Below are positions 55,614 to 64,000 of a stretch of 64,000 nucleotides of DNA, one piece after another. Within the stretch, counting starts at the first letter, position 1. Each line of letters starts with the position of its first letter. This stretch comes from Clostridium acetobutylicum ATCC 824 (lineage in GTDB: Bacteria; Bacillota; Clostridia; Clostridiales; Clostridiaceae), in the NCBI RefSeq assembly GCF_000008765.1, contig NC_003030.1, positions 3,072,001 through 3,136,000 on the forward strand, written 5' to 3'. The position numbers and the translations under genes are program-made. Below the pieces are notes generated by a model. That model did not search any database. It worked only from the letters and a program-made list of their open reading frames with translations, and had not been told where the DNA came from.

Positions 55614-57544
55614 CTTACAATACTTCCAGTTGGTATATCTTCTGGTATATCTAAAGTATATAATTTACTGTCATCGTCAGTTGCAACAGCAAGTATCATT
55701 CCTTGTGAAAGCTGACCCATTAATTTTGCAGGTTTCAAATTAGCTACAAGAACAACTTTCTTTCCAATAAGATCTTCTGGTTTATAGAATTGAGAAATTC
55801 CAGATAGAACCTGTCTTTCTTCTCCACCTAGTTCAACCTTAAGCTTAAGAAGTTTTTTAGATTTTTTAACTGGCTCACATTCTAAAACCTTAACTACTCT
55901 TAAATCCAACTTATCAACATCATCTATGCTTATTTCAGGTTTTAAAGGCTGCATTTTTCTAGTAGCCTTAAGCTGCTCTTCTTTTAATTTATTAAGTTCT
56001 TCTATTTTTTTATCAACATCTATTCTAGGGAATATTACTTCTCCCTTTGAAACCTTAGTACCTGCACGAGTTCCATCAAAAGCAGAAAGACTTTCCCATG
56101 TATCAAGTTCTATATTAAGTTGTGTCTTTATTTTCTCTCCTGTTTCAGGTAAGAATGGAGTTAATGTTGTCGCAACAAATCTTAAACTCTCTACTAAATT
56201 ATATAATACAGTACCAAGTCTTGCCTTCTTATTTTCATCCTTAGCAAGAACCCATGGAGTTGTTTCATCTATATACTTATTTGCTCTCTTTATGAGATCC
56301 CATATATGATCAAGTGCTTCTGGTATTTTCAGTTTCTTTATGTCTTCATCCAATTTTTCAGGAAGACTTATAGCCATATCAATAAGTTCATTATCAATTT
56401 CTTCCTTATCAACTGGAGGTTGAATTGAACCATCAAAATACTTTTCAATCATAGCAGCAGTTCTTGAAACCAAATTTCCAAGATCATTTGCAAGATCTGA
56501 ATTTATTTTCTTTATAAATATCTCATTGTTAAACAAACCATCTGAACCAAATGGTATTTCATGAAGAAGATAATACCTAACAGGATCCGTTCCAAATTCA
56601 TTTATTAGTACTACTGGATCTACAACATTTCCTTTGGATTTTGACATTTTTCCTCCATCAACCAATAACCAGCCGTGACCAAATACTTGCTTTGGAAGTG
56701 GCAAGTCTAAAGCCATTAACATAATTGGCCAATATATAGTATGGAATCTTATTATATCTTTTCCTACAAGGTGTAAATCAGCTGGCCAAAATTTATTATA
56801 AAGTTCATCATTATCACTTCCATAACCTAAAGCTGTTATGTAGTTTGAAAGTGCATCTATCCAAACATAAATTACATGCTTTTCATCAAAAGTTATTGGA
56901 ATTCCCCAATCAAAAGAGGATCTTGATATACATAAATCTTGAAGACCTGGTTTTAAGAAATTATTGAGCATCTCATTTTTTCTAGATTCAGGCTGTATAA
57001 AATCAGGATGATCTTCTATATATTTTATAAGTCTATCAGCATATTTTGACATTTTGAAGAAATAAGCTTCTTCCTTTGTCTTTTCTACTGGTCTTCCACA
57101 ATCAGGACACTTTCCATCCACAAGTTGAGTTTCTGTCCAGAAGGACTCACAAGGAGTACAGTACCAGCCTTCATAAGCTGATTTATATATGTCTCCATTA
57201 TCATAGAATTTTTTAACTATTTTCTGAACTGCTTTTACATGCTCTTCGTCTGTAGTTCTTATAAACTTATCATAGCTTATGTTCATCATCTTCCATAAAT
57301 CCTTTATTCCTGCAACTATTTCATCAACATAAGCTTTTGGAGTAATTCCCTTATCTTCTGCTATTCTCTGAATTTTTTGTCCATGCTCATCTGTTCCTGT
57401 AAGCATAAAGGCATCATAGCCTTGAAGCCTTTTGAATCTTACAAGCGCATCTGACGCAACTGTTGTATATGTATTACCTATATGAAGCTTTGCAGATGGA
57501 TAATAAATAGGTGTTGTAATATAAAACTTTTTCTTCTCTGACAT
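55610..57544 (-). CDS. metG: Methionyl-tRNA synthetase
   Basis: A class I synthetase of 644 residues. The HIGH-type motif is KLHIGNTYTT (about 19-28) and KMSKS is in GGKMSKSKGNVVDP (about 297). A four-Cys zinc knuckle (CTPCESF and CPDCGRP, about 127-148) lies in the connective peptide. The C-terminus (about 540-644) is an EMAP/Trbp111-like tRNA-binding domain (IDDVDKLDLRVVKV, PAKLMGQLSQGMILA) that also dimerises the enzyme. AAGGAGAG precedes the ATG. It is controlled by the T-box leader upstream. Confidence 0.97.
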   Translation of the reverse strand: MSEKKKFYITTPIYYPSAKLHIGNTYTTVASDALVRFKRLQGYDAFMLTGTDEHGQKIQRIAEDKGITPKAYVDEIVAGIKDLWKMMNISYDKFIRTTDEEHVKAVQKIVKKFYDNGDIYKSAYEGWYCTPCESFWTETQLVDGKCPDCGRPVEKTKEEAYFFKMSKYADRLIKYIEDHPDFIQPESRKNEMLNNFLKPGLQDLCISRSSFDWGIPITFDEKHVIYVWIDALSNYITALGYGSDNDELYNKFWPADLHLVGKDIIRFHTIYWPIMLMALDLPLPKQVFGHGWLLVDGGKMSKSKGNVVDPVVLINEFGTDPVRYYLLHEIPFGSDGLFNNEIFIKKINSDLANDLGNLVSRTAAMIEKYFDGSIQPPVDKEEIDNELIDMAISLPEKLDEDIKKLKIPEALDHIWDLIKRANKYIDETTPWVLAKDENKKARLGTVLYNLVESLRFVATTLTPFLPETGEKIKTQLNIELDTWESLSAFDGTRAGTKVSKGEVIFPRIDVDKKIEELNKLKEEQLKATRKMQPLKPEISIDDVDKLDLRVVKVLECEPVKKSKKLLKLKVELGGEERQVLSGISQFYKPEDLIGKKVVLVANLKPAKLMGQLSQGMILAVATDDDSKLYTLDIPEDIPTGSIVR

Positions 57545-57567
57545 TTAATTCTCTCCTTTTTTAATAT

Positions 57568-57850
57568 AAAAATAAAAGCCTCTAAACAAAGGGTTAATCC
57601 TTTATTTAGAGGCGTGATTTCGCTTTACCACTCTAATTCACTTTCATCTCACAATGAAAATCTCAACAAGTGACTCTAACTTACAGTTATTTATCACCCT
57701 GCAGTGTAACGCCTGCTTACGTAATATCCTACTATTCTTCAAATATTAAGCTCAGGGGCCATATTCATAAATCTTGGCAATGCTGAATCTCACCAAACAT
57801 CAGCTCTCTTTAAAAACCTTAACTTACTACTCTTCCCATCAATGCTTTTG
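57568..57850 (-). promoter_or_regulatory. T-box riboswitch leader of metG (Met specifier)
   Basis: Leader RNA of about 280 nt. AGAGAGCTGATG opens Stem I, GGTGAGATTCAGC is the distal part, and the specifier strand TATGAATATGGCCCCTGAG contains AUG at 57762-57760. AGAGTGGTAAAGCG (57634-57621) is the T-box; its TGGU pairs with the ACCA end expected of tRNA(Met), but the usual ACCGCG core is altered to AAAGCG. The terminator is a long stem starting GCCTCTAAA (57613), ending at 57578 and followed by TTTTATTTTT. Uncharged tRNA(Met) should switch on metG. Confidence 0.9.
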
Positions 57851-57856
57851 AATATT

Positions 57857-57885
57857 ATGTTAGTACATAACCTAATAGTTGTCAA
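57857..57885 (-). promoter_or_regulatory. metG promoter
   Basis: Consensus TTGACA, 17 nt and TAACAT, just ahead of the T-box leader. Confidence 0.78.
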
Positions 57886-57916
57886 GTAAAATGTACTATT
57901 TAGTAAATTCATTATA

Positions 57917-58705
57917 TTATTCTTTACCACTGATGTTATTTTTAATCATAAATTCTTCATGTAATTTCTTCTGACTTTTTCCTATTATTTTACCCATCAT
58001 ATTTCTCGGAAGGATTTTAGAAAAAAGTATCCCTACTTTATTAAAACATCCAGGAATTATTACTTTTTTTCCGTTCATAAATTCTTTGTAAGCAATTTCA
58101 GCTACACTTTTAGCACTCATAGCACCTTTAAGCTCAAGTTTTCCTGCCCTTTTAGAAAATTCAGTAGCCGTGGCGCCTGGACATAAAGCAGACACTTTGA
58201 CATTGAATTTCTTTAATTCTTCTCCAATAGCTTCAGTAAAAGATAAAACATAAGCTTTTGTAGCATAATACACTGCAATAAATGGTCCCGGCATATATGA
58301 ACCTGTAGATGCCACATTCAAAATCATACCACTTCTTTTTTTCACCATTTCAGCTGAAACAAGTCTAGTTAAAATAGTTAAACTTTTTATATTAAGTTCA
58401 AGCATTTCATTAATTTTATCAACACTTGATTTGTGAAATAATCCAGTATCTCCCATACCTGCATTGTTAACCAATATATCAACTTCAATATTATTTTCCT
58501 TAATCTCATTGAAAAGCTCATTAGCAGAATCTGGCCTTGAAAGATCCTTTTTTATCACTGTAACCTTTGTGTTAATATTTTTAGCTAATTCTATGAGTCT
58601 TTTTTCATCTCTAGCTGTAATTACGACATCATAACCATTTCTAGCAAATATCCTCGTAATTTCATATCCTATTCCTGTAGAAGCTCCTGTTATAAGTACC
58701 GTCAT
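57917..58705 (-). CDS. Short-chain dehydrogenase/reductase
   Basis: A 262-residue classical SDR. The cofactor motif is ITGASTGIGYEI (about 5-16), NNAG is at about 82-85, the catalytic Ser is in LNVASTGSYMPG (about 135), and Tyr/Lys are in VYYATKAYV (about 148-152). The fold resembles the DltE/YqjQ group, whose substrates are unknown. The C-terminus is basic (KSQKKLHEEF). AAGGAGAG precedes the ATG. It is monocistronic; the metG promoter and leader lie beyond its stop on the same strand. Confidence 0.9.
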   Translation of the reverse strand: MTVLITGASTGIGYEITRIFARNGYDVVITARDEKRLIELAKNINTKVTVIKKDLSRPDSANELFNEIKENNIEVDILVNNAGMGDTGLFHKSSVDKINEMLELNIKSLTILTRLVSAEMVKKRSGMILNVASTGSYMPGPFIAVYYATKAYVLSFTEAIGEELKKFNVKVSALCPGATATEFSKRAGKLELKGAMSAKSVAEIAYKEFMNGKKVIIPGCFNKVGILFSKILPRNMMGKIIGKSQKKLHEEFMIKNNISGKE

Positions 58706-58901
58706 AAATACTCTCCTTACAATAACGTATAATAAAATATTATATCACTAAAAATTATAATTAGTGTACATTACTAAACTTCCAATTAAATACTCATAAA
58801 CCATAAAATATATAGTTATATTCGTCCTAGAAGTTGTTTTTTTTGATATAATAATTAATAATGTGAATTTTATTTATCTTATTTTAGGAGGAGAATATAA
58901 A

Positions 58902-59888
58902 GTGTCAGAAAAAAACGAGTTTACATCATCAAGAACAGAAACTGATGCTTTTAAGGCTACTAAGGAATTTAAAGAAAAGTTTCATAATAAGGACTCTTTT
59001 TTTTATGAACCTTGGCAGTTTGCAGATTACGAGGTTTCTGCAGACACACTAAAAACCACATACGATGAAATTAATATATGGAGCAAGGAGGAAGCTATAA
59101 TACGCCCTGGTTGGAAAGTAGATGGCAATAAGGTTCATGTGCCAAATATTTTTTCAAAAATAAGTGGTGTTTATAGTGATATTGTAAAATATCGTGATGA
59201 AATTAATTCTCTTATAGGGCAAAAAAATGTACTCTTTTTCAAACACTTTCCGATGTTCCACATTACTTCAGAAAGAAATATATCTAAAATTTATTCATCA
59301 CTTCTAAATAATAAAGGGAAAATAGACAAAGAAAAACTACTTGGATCAGAATATTGGAAATACAGTAGTTTAAAAACAGGCATTCAAGAAAACATAGCAG
59401 AGCGAATCATTGAATTTTGTGAACTTCCTGATTTTTGGAAACTAAAATGTTTTTCCATAGATATTCACTTTTCTCTGCTTGATAAATTTGCTAACCTTTT
59501 AACATATAAAAATGATACAACAGCCAAAGAAAAACTTCTAATGAAGATGTCTATACTGAATATTATGCTTAAGCTTGATAAAAATCTTCTAAATTTACTT
59601 CAAAATTTTGATTACCCTCTAGGTGTTCCTAAAATAGTAATTTACAACAATAGTAAAAGTGGTAATTTTTCTTTCTCTGATGCTGTCCAAATAATGTTTA
59701 TGAATTCTATGGGAGTGGATATCATAATATTTAATCCAGCGGGCACAAACGATATTGAAAATTTTATAAATGAATCCTATTTCGATTTACATAGACTTCA
59801 GTTTATAAATGAAAATCTTAAATACAGAAAAAATAATTTTTTTATACGTATTGTTAGAAAAATCAAAGAGCATTTTAATAAATCATAA
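58902..59888 (+). CDS. YceG-like protein paired with TelA (Ter-type stress module)
   Basis: A 328-residue soluble protein. The family assignment is tentative: FFYEPWQFADYE near the start, LLFFKHFPMF-like VLFFKHFPMFH at about 105, and the C-terminal MNSMGVDIIIFNPAGTNDIENF (in parts: MGVDIIIFNP and GTNDIENF, about 275-295) recall YceG of Bacillus, which is encoded next to the TelA homologue YceH. It is shorter than Bacillus YceG (about 540). It starts at GTG 58902, 8 nt after AGGAGGAG. It lies 28 bp before the telA gene. Known context of the family is tellurite and toxic-anion stress; its reaction is unknown. Confidence 0.6.
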   Translation: MSEKNEFTSSRTETDAFKATKEFKEKFHNKDSFFYEPWQFADYEVSADTLKTTYDEINIWSKEEAIIRPGWKVDGNKVHVPNIFSKISGVYSDIVKYRDEINSLIGQKNVLFFKHFPMFHITSERNISKIYSSLLNNKGKIDKEKLLGSEYWKYSSLKTGIQENIAERIIEFCELPDFWKLKCFSIDIHFSLLDKFANLLTYKNDTTAKEKLLMKMSILNIMLKLDKNLLNLLQNFDYPLGVPKIVIYNNSKSGNFSFSDAVQIMFMNSMGVDIIIFNPAGTNDIENFINESYFDLHRLQFINENLKYRKNNFFIRIVRKIKEHFNKS

Positions 59889-59916
59889 ACCTTAAATTCA
59901 AGAGGAGATGAACTTT

Positions 59917-61044
59917 ATGAGATTTAACTTTGATACAGAAAATGAAAAAACACAAAATACTTATGTTGATGCTGCAAAACTTCCTGAAAATACAGATAAG
60001 GAAATTGAAGAGAAACTAAAAAAAATAGACGATGAATTAAAAAATTCACCTGAAGTAATTGAAATATCCAAAAATATTAATGTTACAGATATTAATTCAA
60101 TAATGGAGTTTGGAAGCACCCCCGCCGAAAAAATTTCACAGTTTTCTGATAAGATTTTAAATACTATGAAATTAGAGAGTGTAGAAAATTCAAGTGTTCT
60201 TCTTAAAGAATTAACTGCAGTAATGAATAAATTTGATAAGCAAGAATTAGAGGAAAAGCCAGGAGGATTTTTTTCAAAAATATTTAACTCTAGTAAAAAA
60301 ACAATCCAAGGTATTTTAAGTAAATATCAAACCTTTGGAACTGAAATAGACAGGATTTATTCCAGCATAAGTTCTTATAAATCAGAAATACTTAAAACTA
60401 ATAAAATGCTGGAGGAAATGTTTCACGAAAACTTTAATTATTACATTAATCTAGAAAAATACTCCGCTGCCTGTGAATTAACCATAAGAGAAATAGAATG
60501 TGAAGATATACCTTACTTTAAAGAAAAAGCACAAACTGGTTCGCAAGAGGATATCCTTAAACTTCAAGAAGTGCAATATTCTCTTGAAATGTTAAAACAA
60601 AGGCATTATGATCTTGAAATGGCCAAAATGGTTGCACTTCAAACTGCTCCTCAAATCAGAACAATACAAAAAGGCAACTACAAATTAATTGGCAAAATTC
60701 ATTCTGCGTTTATAATTACTATTCCTATATTTAAAAATGGTCTTATCCAAGCTGTAACATTGAAAAGACAAAAGTTAGTAGCAAAATCCATGGAAGCTTT
60801 GGATAACGCCACAAATGAGCTTCTCATAAAAAACGCTAATACTATAAAAGAGCAAAGTATAGATATATCTAAAATAACTGGTTCCCCCTCAATAAAAATA
60901 GACACTCTTGAAGAAACCTGGAAAATAATAATGGATGGAATAAATGAAACTGAAAAAATTGAAGAGGAAAACAAGAAATTGCGAACTGATGGAATCGATA
61001 AGCTAGGAAAACTAAAAATTGAATATATAAAAAGAATAAAATAA
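59917..61044 (+). CDS. telA: TelA/KlaA-family toxic anion resistance protein
   Basis: A 375-residue, mostly helical cytoplasmic protein of the TelA family (pfam TelA, YceH-like). Visible are FSDKILNTMKL (about 80), FFSKIFNSSKKTIQGILSKY (about 120-140), a long coiled-coil stretch (KSEILKTNKMLEEMF) and the conserved later part QTAPQIRTIQKGNYKL (about 245), with IPIFKNGLIQAVTLKRQK following. The family is linked to tellurite and other stress resistance with Ter proteins, but no biochemical activity is known. ATG 59917 is used, 9 nt after GAGGAG; ATG 59908 lies too close. Transcribed with the YceG-like gene. Confidence 0.88.
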   Translation: MRFNFDTENEKTQNTYVDAAKLPENTDKEIEEKLKKIDDELKNSPEVIEISKNINVTDINSIMEFGSTPAEKISQFSDKILNTMKLESVENSSVLLKELTAVMNKFDKQELEEKPGGFFSKIFNSSKKTIQGILSKYQTFGTEIDRIYSSISSYKSEILKTNKMLEEMFHENFNYYINLEKYSAACELTIREIECEDIPYFKEKAQTGSQEDILKLQEVQYSLEMLKQRHYDLEMAKMVALQTAPQIRTIQKGNYKLIGKIHSAFIITIPIFKNGLIQAVTLKRQKLVAKSMEALDNATNELLIKNANTIKEQSIDISKITGSPSIKIDTLEETWKIIMDGINETEKIEEENKKLRTDGIDKLGKLKIEYIKRIK

Positions 61045-61048
61045 TCCT

Positions 61049-61091
61049 GCATGCATGTTAATATTACATTGTATTAGCATGCATGTTTTAT
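61049..61091 (+). terminator. Terminator of telA
   Basis: GCATGCATGTTAAT pairs with ATTAGCATGCATG (one bulge), followed by TTTTAT. Confidence 0.8.
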
Positions 61092-61108
61092 CTTTAGTTA
61101 AAAATCCA

Positions 61109-61582
61109 CTAAATTGTAATTTCAAATAAAGTATCTTCTTTGGATATGTCATTCTTATAATTCTTTTTTATCTCCTTAACAACACTCATATTTGCAACCA
61201 CAATGCAGAGAACTAATTCTCTATCTTTGAGTAAATTTTCATTTACAAGCAGCAATTTATCACCTACTGATACCTTATCCTCCTCTTTGACTATTGAATG
61301 AAATAGTTCATTTGGAAAATCTGCTTCATCCATATTTACATGAAGAAGTATATCTATACCCTCACTAGTTTCTATTCCAATACCATGCTTAGTTGGTAAT
61401 ATAAGTTTAACAGTTCCATCAACTGGTGCCACGATTTCACTTGTTTTAATTTTTACAGCTACTCCATCACCCACAAGCTTTTTTGAAAACACATAGTCAT
61501 TCACATCTGAAATATCAATTATTTCTCCTTCTGCTGGAGACTTAACCAATATCTTTTTTTCATCACAATCCTCACAAATCAA
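61109..61582 (-). CDS. Stand-alone PTS glucose-type EIIA domain protein
   Basis: A 157-residue soluble phosphocarrier of the Crr/EIIA-Glc type. The two active-site His are in TKHGIGI (about 66) and DILLHVNM (about 80; the second is normally phosphorylated). The N-terminus has an unusual CEDCDEK, absent from typical EIIA-Glc. It has no EIIB or EIIC neighbours, so it may serve permeases elsewhere that lack their own EIIA domain. Starts at TTG with AAGGAGG upstream. A regulatory role as in enterobacteria is not expected in Firmicutes. Confidence 0.9.
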   Translation of the reverse strand: MICEDCDEKKILVKSPAEGEIIDISDVNDYVFSKKLVGDGVAVKIKTSEIVAPVDGTVKLILPTKHGIGIETSEGIDILLHVNMDEADFPNELFHSIVKEEDKVSVGDKLLLVNENLLKDRELVLCIVVANMSVVKEIKKNYKNDISKEDTLFEITI

Positions 61583-61672
61583 TTATATTCCTCCTTTTTA
61601 ATACCATAGTATATTAATTTTATATAGTTGTAAGTTAAGTTTATGTTCTTCTCCCTATATTTTTTATACCCC

Positions 61673-64000
61673 TTAACCAAATATGTTTTTTATTTTTTGT
61701 TCATCTAAGTTTAATAGTACATTCTCTTCTGAGAACATTTTGTCACCTAATACATTATCGACCATTTTTTTCTTTTCTTGTTGTAATTTATATATTTTTT
61801 CTTCAATGGTACCACGAGTTATAAGCTTTATAATCTCAACATTTTTCTTTTGCCCTATTCTGTGAGCTCTATCTGAAGCTTGATTTTCTACTGCTGGATT
61901 CCACCATGGGTCAAAGTGCACAACAATATCCGCTCCTGTTAAATTAAGACCTGTTCCACCTGCCTTAAGCGATATTAAGAACACTTCTCCCTTACCCTTA
62001 TTAAATTCATCCGCAAGCTGAAATCTATCCTTCATCTTAGTATTTCCATCAAGATACATAACATCTATATCTTTTTCAATTAACTTATCTTTTATACTTT
62101 TAAGAACACTAGTGAATTGAGAAAAAACCAAAATTCTATGCCTATTAGCTATGGATGTTTTTATGGTATCCATAAGAACATCCATTTTCGCATTTTTTCC
62201 ATTATAGTTTTCCACTACAGTTCTTGGATTGCTGCATATCTGCCTAAGTCTTGTCAAAAGTGAAAATATTATAAACTTGCTATTATTAATTCCCTTTTCT
62301 TCTATACTTCTATATATCTTTTCTCTAGCATTTTTAAGATATGCATAATATACTTCTTTTTGTTTTTGAGACATTTCAATAAGTATCTTATGCTCAACCT
62401 TAGAGGGAAGTTCTTTTACTACACTTTCTTTAAGCCTTCTCAAGATAAAAGGTTCAATATGTCTATTTAACTCGTAAAGAGCCCTCTTATCCTTTTCCTT
62501 TATTATTGGATTTTCATATTTATTTACAAACTTTGAGTAGCTTAAAAGATATCCGGGCATTATAAAATCAAATATAGACCATAACTCTGAAAGACAATTT
62601 TCTATTGGTGTTCCTGTAAGTGCAAAGCAATTTTTAGCCCTTATTTTTTTTACTGCTTTTGTAATCAACGAATTTTTATTTTTTATATACTGAGCCTCAT
62701 CCAAAATACAATATTTAAATTTTATTTTGGAGTACTCCTCTATATCCATTCTTATAAGTGAATAAGACGTTATTAGGACATCGTAATTATAATACTCTCC
62801 TATAGCTTCAGCTCTTTCTCTTTTAGTCCCTGATATTATTAATGTCTTGAGATTCTTAGAGAATTTTTCTATTTCCTCTTTCCAATTATAAACTATGGAT
62901 GTAGGTACTATTATAATACTAGTTTCTTTATGCCCTGTACCTGATGAAATAAATGCAATTGTCTGAAGGGTTTTCCCAAGCCCCATCTCATCTGCTAATA
63001 TTCCCCCTACACCAAAATGGTCTAATGACTTAAACCACCTAAATCCCCTTTTTTGATAATCTCTCATTATACTATTAAATTCATTAGGAATGCCAACTTT
63101 CATATTTTCCAAGCCTTTTGATAATTTAACCATTCTTTCAAATCTAGTGTCTTTATCAAAAAACATTAGATTTTCCTCATCAATATATCTATTAATATAT
63201 GCAGCATTTTCTTTTGAAAGAATGGCTGGTTTTTGGTTAATCTTCGAATAGTCCAAATCCATATATTTAAACATATCAGCTATCTTTTTTATAACCTTAT
63301 TGCTTAAATCTACAATTTCTCCTTCTTTTAGTTTGTAATATTTCTTTTTAAGTCTCAATGCCTCAAATATATTATATAGTTCACTGTTATCAATACCATC
63401 AATTTCAAATGATACTTCAATCATATTACCTTCATTAACCTTTAAACTCCCTTTGTACATATGAGGAGAATACACCTTGAATTTTTTAATATTTTCTGAG
63501 TAATAGATTTCATATCCCTTACTTTGGATTTTATCCAATCCTACAGACATGAACTCAACCATTTTATCTAAAGAATCATTTATATATATTATTTCACCAT
63601 CCTTATAAAATCCAAAATCCTGCAATATCTTTATTATATATACTTCTCCATTTACATCCTTAAGCTTTTTATCATTATTCTCAAATTTGATGTTTATAAG
63701 CATGTTCTCATCAATTTTATCCATATAAACTTTAGGTTTTAAATAATCATAGTTAATTACATTTTTGCAAGCTGCTATGCCTAGTTCCTTCAAAACAGGA
63801 TATACATATGACAATACATCTTGTCTATCTTCCTTATAATATTTTACTACTTTACTATTTGAAAATACTTTAATCAAAAGACTATAAATATTTATCTTAT
63901 ATTGGTCTAGCTTGTATACCTTTCCTTGATAAAATACATACTTATTACCGCGAACTAAAGATATCGGCTCTCCTCCAGATAATGTTAGTTTTACACTTTC
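61673..64000 (-). CDS. SNF2-family DEAD/DEAH helicase, N-terminus beyond window
   Basis: A Swi2/Snf2 ATPase open to the right edge; at least 776 codons are visible. Helicase motifs are I GGILADEMGLGKTLQ (about 290 from the TTG at 63877), Ia IIIVPTSIVYNWKEEI, II CILDEAQYIKN (DEAQ box), III FALTGTPIENCLSELWS, then the C-terminal V/VI: SLKAGGTGLNLTGAD and QASDRAHRIGQKKNVEIIKL. The reading frame stays open upstream of 63877 to position 64000 with no ribosome binding site, so the real start lies outside, as expected for clostridial members of about 1,000 residues, often with an N-terminal SWIM zinc finger. It remodels or translocates DNA-protein complexes; the target is unknown. Confidence 0.93.
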   Translation of the reverse strand, partial: ESVKLTLSGGEPISLVRGNKYVFYQGKVYKLDQYKINIYSLLIKVFSNSKVVKYYKEDRQDVLSYVYPVLKELGIAACKNVINYDYLKPKVYMDKIDENMLINIKFENNDKKLKDVNGEVYIIKILQDFGFYKDGEIIYINDSLDKMVEFMSVGLDKIQSKGYEIYYSENIKKFKVYSPHMYKGSLKVNEGNMIEVSFEIDGIDNSELYNIFEALRLKKKYYKLKEGEIVDLSNKVIKKIADMFKYMDLDYSKINQKPAILSKENAAYINRYIDEENLMFFDKDTRFERMVKLSKGLENMKVGIPNEFNSIMRDYQKRGFRWFKSLDHFGVGGILADEMGLGKTLQTIAFISSGTGHKETSIIIVPTSIVYNWKEEIEKFSKNLKTLIISGTKRERAEAIGEYYNYDVLITSYSLIRMDIEEYSKIKFKYCILDEAQYIKNKNSLITKAVKKIRAKNCFALTGTPIENCLSELWSIFDFIMPGYLLSYSKFVNKYENPIIKEKDKRALYELNRHIEPFILRRLKESVVKELPSKVEHKILIEMSQKQKEVYYAYLKNAREKIYRSIEEKGINNSKFIIFSLLTRLRQICSNPRTVVENYNGKNAKMDVLMDTIKTSIANRHRILVFSQFTSVLKSIKDKLIEKDIDVMYLDGNTKMKDRFQLADEFNKGKGEVFLISLKAGGTGLNLTGADIVVHFDPWWNPAVENQASDRAHRIGQKKNVEIIKLITRGTIEEKIYKLQQEKKKMVDNVLGDKMFSEENVLLNLDEQKIKNIFG

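Noticed and set aside
57568-57850. SAM-I riboswitch upstream of metG
   Set aside because: The GGCCCCTGAGC stretch recalls an S-box, but the AGAGAG start, GAAUAUGG specifier strand, AGAGUGGU box and terminator order are those of a T-box.
58797-58826. ECF-sigma promoter (AAAC ... CGTC) before the YceG-like gene
   Set aside because: The spacer is 21 nt instead of about 16, so it does not fit. A TATAAT at 58847-58852 is nearer, although its -35 is poor.
63877-63877. TTG at 63877 as the start of the SNF2 helicase
   Set aside because: The frame continues open to position 64000 and no ribosome binding site precedes the TTG, so the gene most likely starts outside the window.

Overview
The window is AT-rich (roughly 30% G+C by eye), with AGGAGG-type ribosome binding sites, many TTG and GTG starts, T-box leaders and U-rich intrinsic terminators. 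It is a Clostridium chromosome. Gene content and order match what I remember of Clostridium acetobutylicum ATCC 824; I could not run a search to confirm this. I saw no insertion sequence, prophage, CRISPR array, rRNA or tRNA gene. Two genes are cut by the window: a histidine kinase at the left edge and a SNF2 helicase at the right edge.

Layout. 1-7.2 kb: histidine kinase, HAD phosphatase, luxS, two tandem secreted FG-GAP/NlpC-P60 proteins, and a cupin/2-hydroxyacid dehydrogenase pair. 7.3-12.5 kb: topB, an ABC-F ATPase with a degenerate second ATPase domain, and an AEC-type permease. 12.5-29.8 kb: a galactoside island. Leftward it carries a galactitol-type PTS (gatA, gatB, gatC) and the tagatose-6-phosphate pathway (lacA, lacB, class II aldolase, lacC), with two DeoR regulators. 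Rightward it carries the Leloir genes galK-galE-galT and a LacI regulator. A leftward lactose PTS operon (lacR-lacF-lacE-lacG) follows. 30-39 kb: alsD, a mannose-1-P guanylyltransferase, 3-methyladenine DNA glycosylase, a PatB-type lyase, a cysteine desulfurase-thiI pair, KDPG aldolase, a U32 peptidase-family protein and two small proteins. 39.5-44.4 kb: aspS-gatC-gatA-gatB, a tRNA-dependent amidation operon behind a T-box leader whose specifier reads GAAC. 44.4-55 kb: a nucleotidyltransferase fused to a degenerate phosphomannomutase, an Mrp ATPase, a lipoprotein, a Lys/Glu-rich protein with a membrane partner, and tatD-yabE-rnmV-ksgA. 55-64 kb: a cold-shock gene, metG behind a Met T-box, a short-chain dehydrogenase, a YceG-like/TelA pair, a lone glucose-type EIIA and the SNF2 helicase.

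How the parts work together. Lactose enters as lactose-6-phosphate through LacEF and is cut by LacG to glucose and galactose-6-phosphate. LacAB, LacC and the aldolase, encoded 10 kb away, degrade the galactose-6-phosphate. Free galactose can enter either that route, through the gat-type PTS, or the Leloir pathway. The gat and lac promoters share one 73-bp module with identical spacing (cre-like site, -10, -35, TATCAC box), which fits joint control by CcpA and a DeoR-type repressor. In the amidation operon, AspRS and GatCAB probably make Asn-tRNA through Asp-tRNA(Asn). The overlapping GAA (Glu) and AAC (Asn) codons in the leader let one riboswitch sense both tRNAs; this two-codon T-box is the most striking regulatory element here and has, to my memory, been described in this organism.
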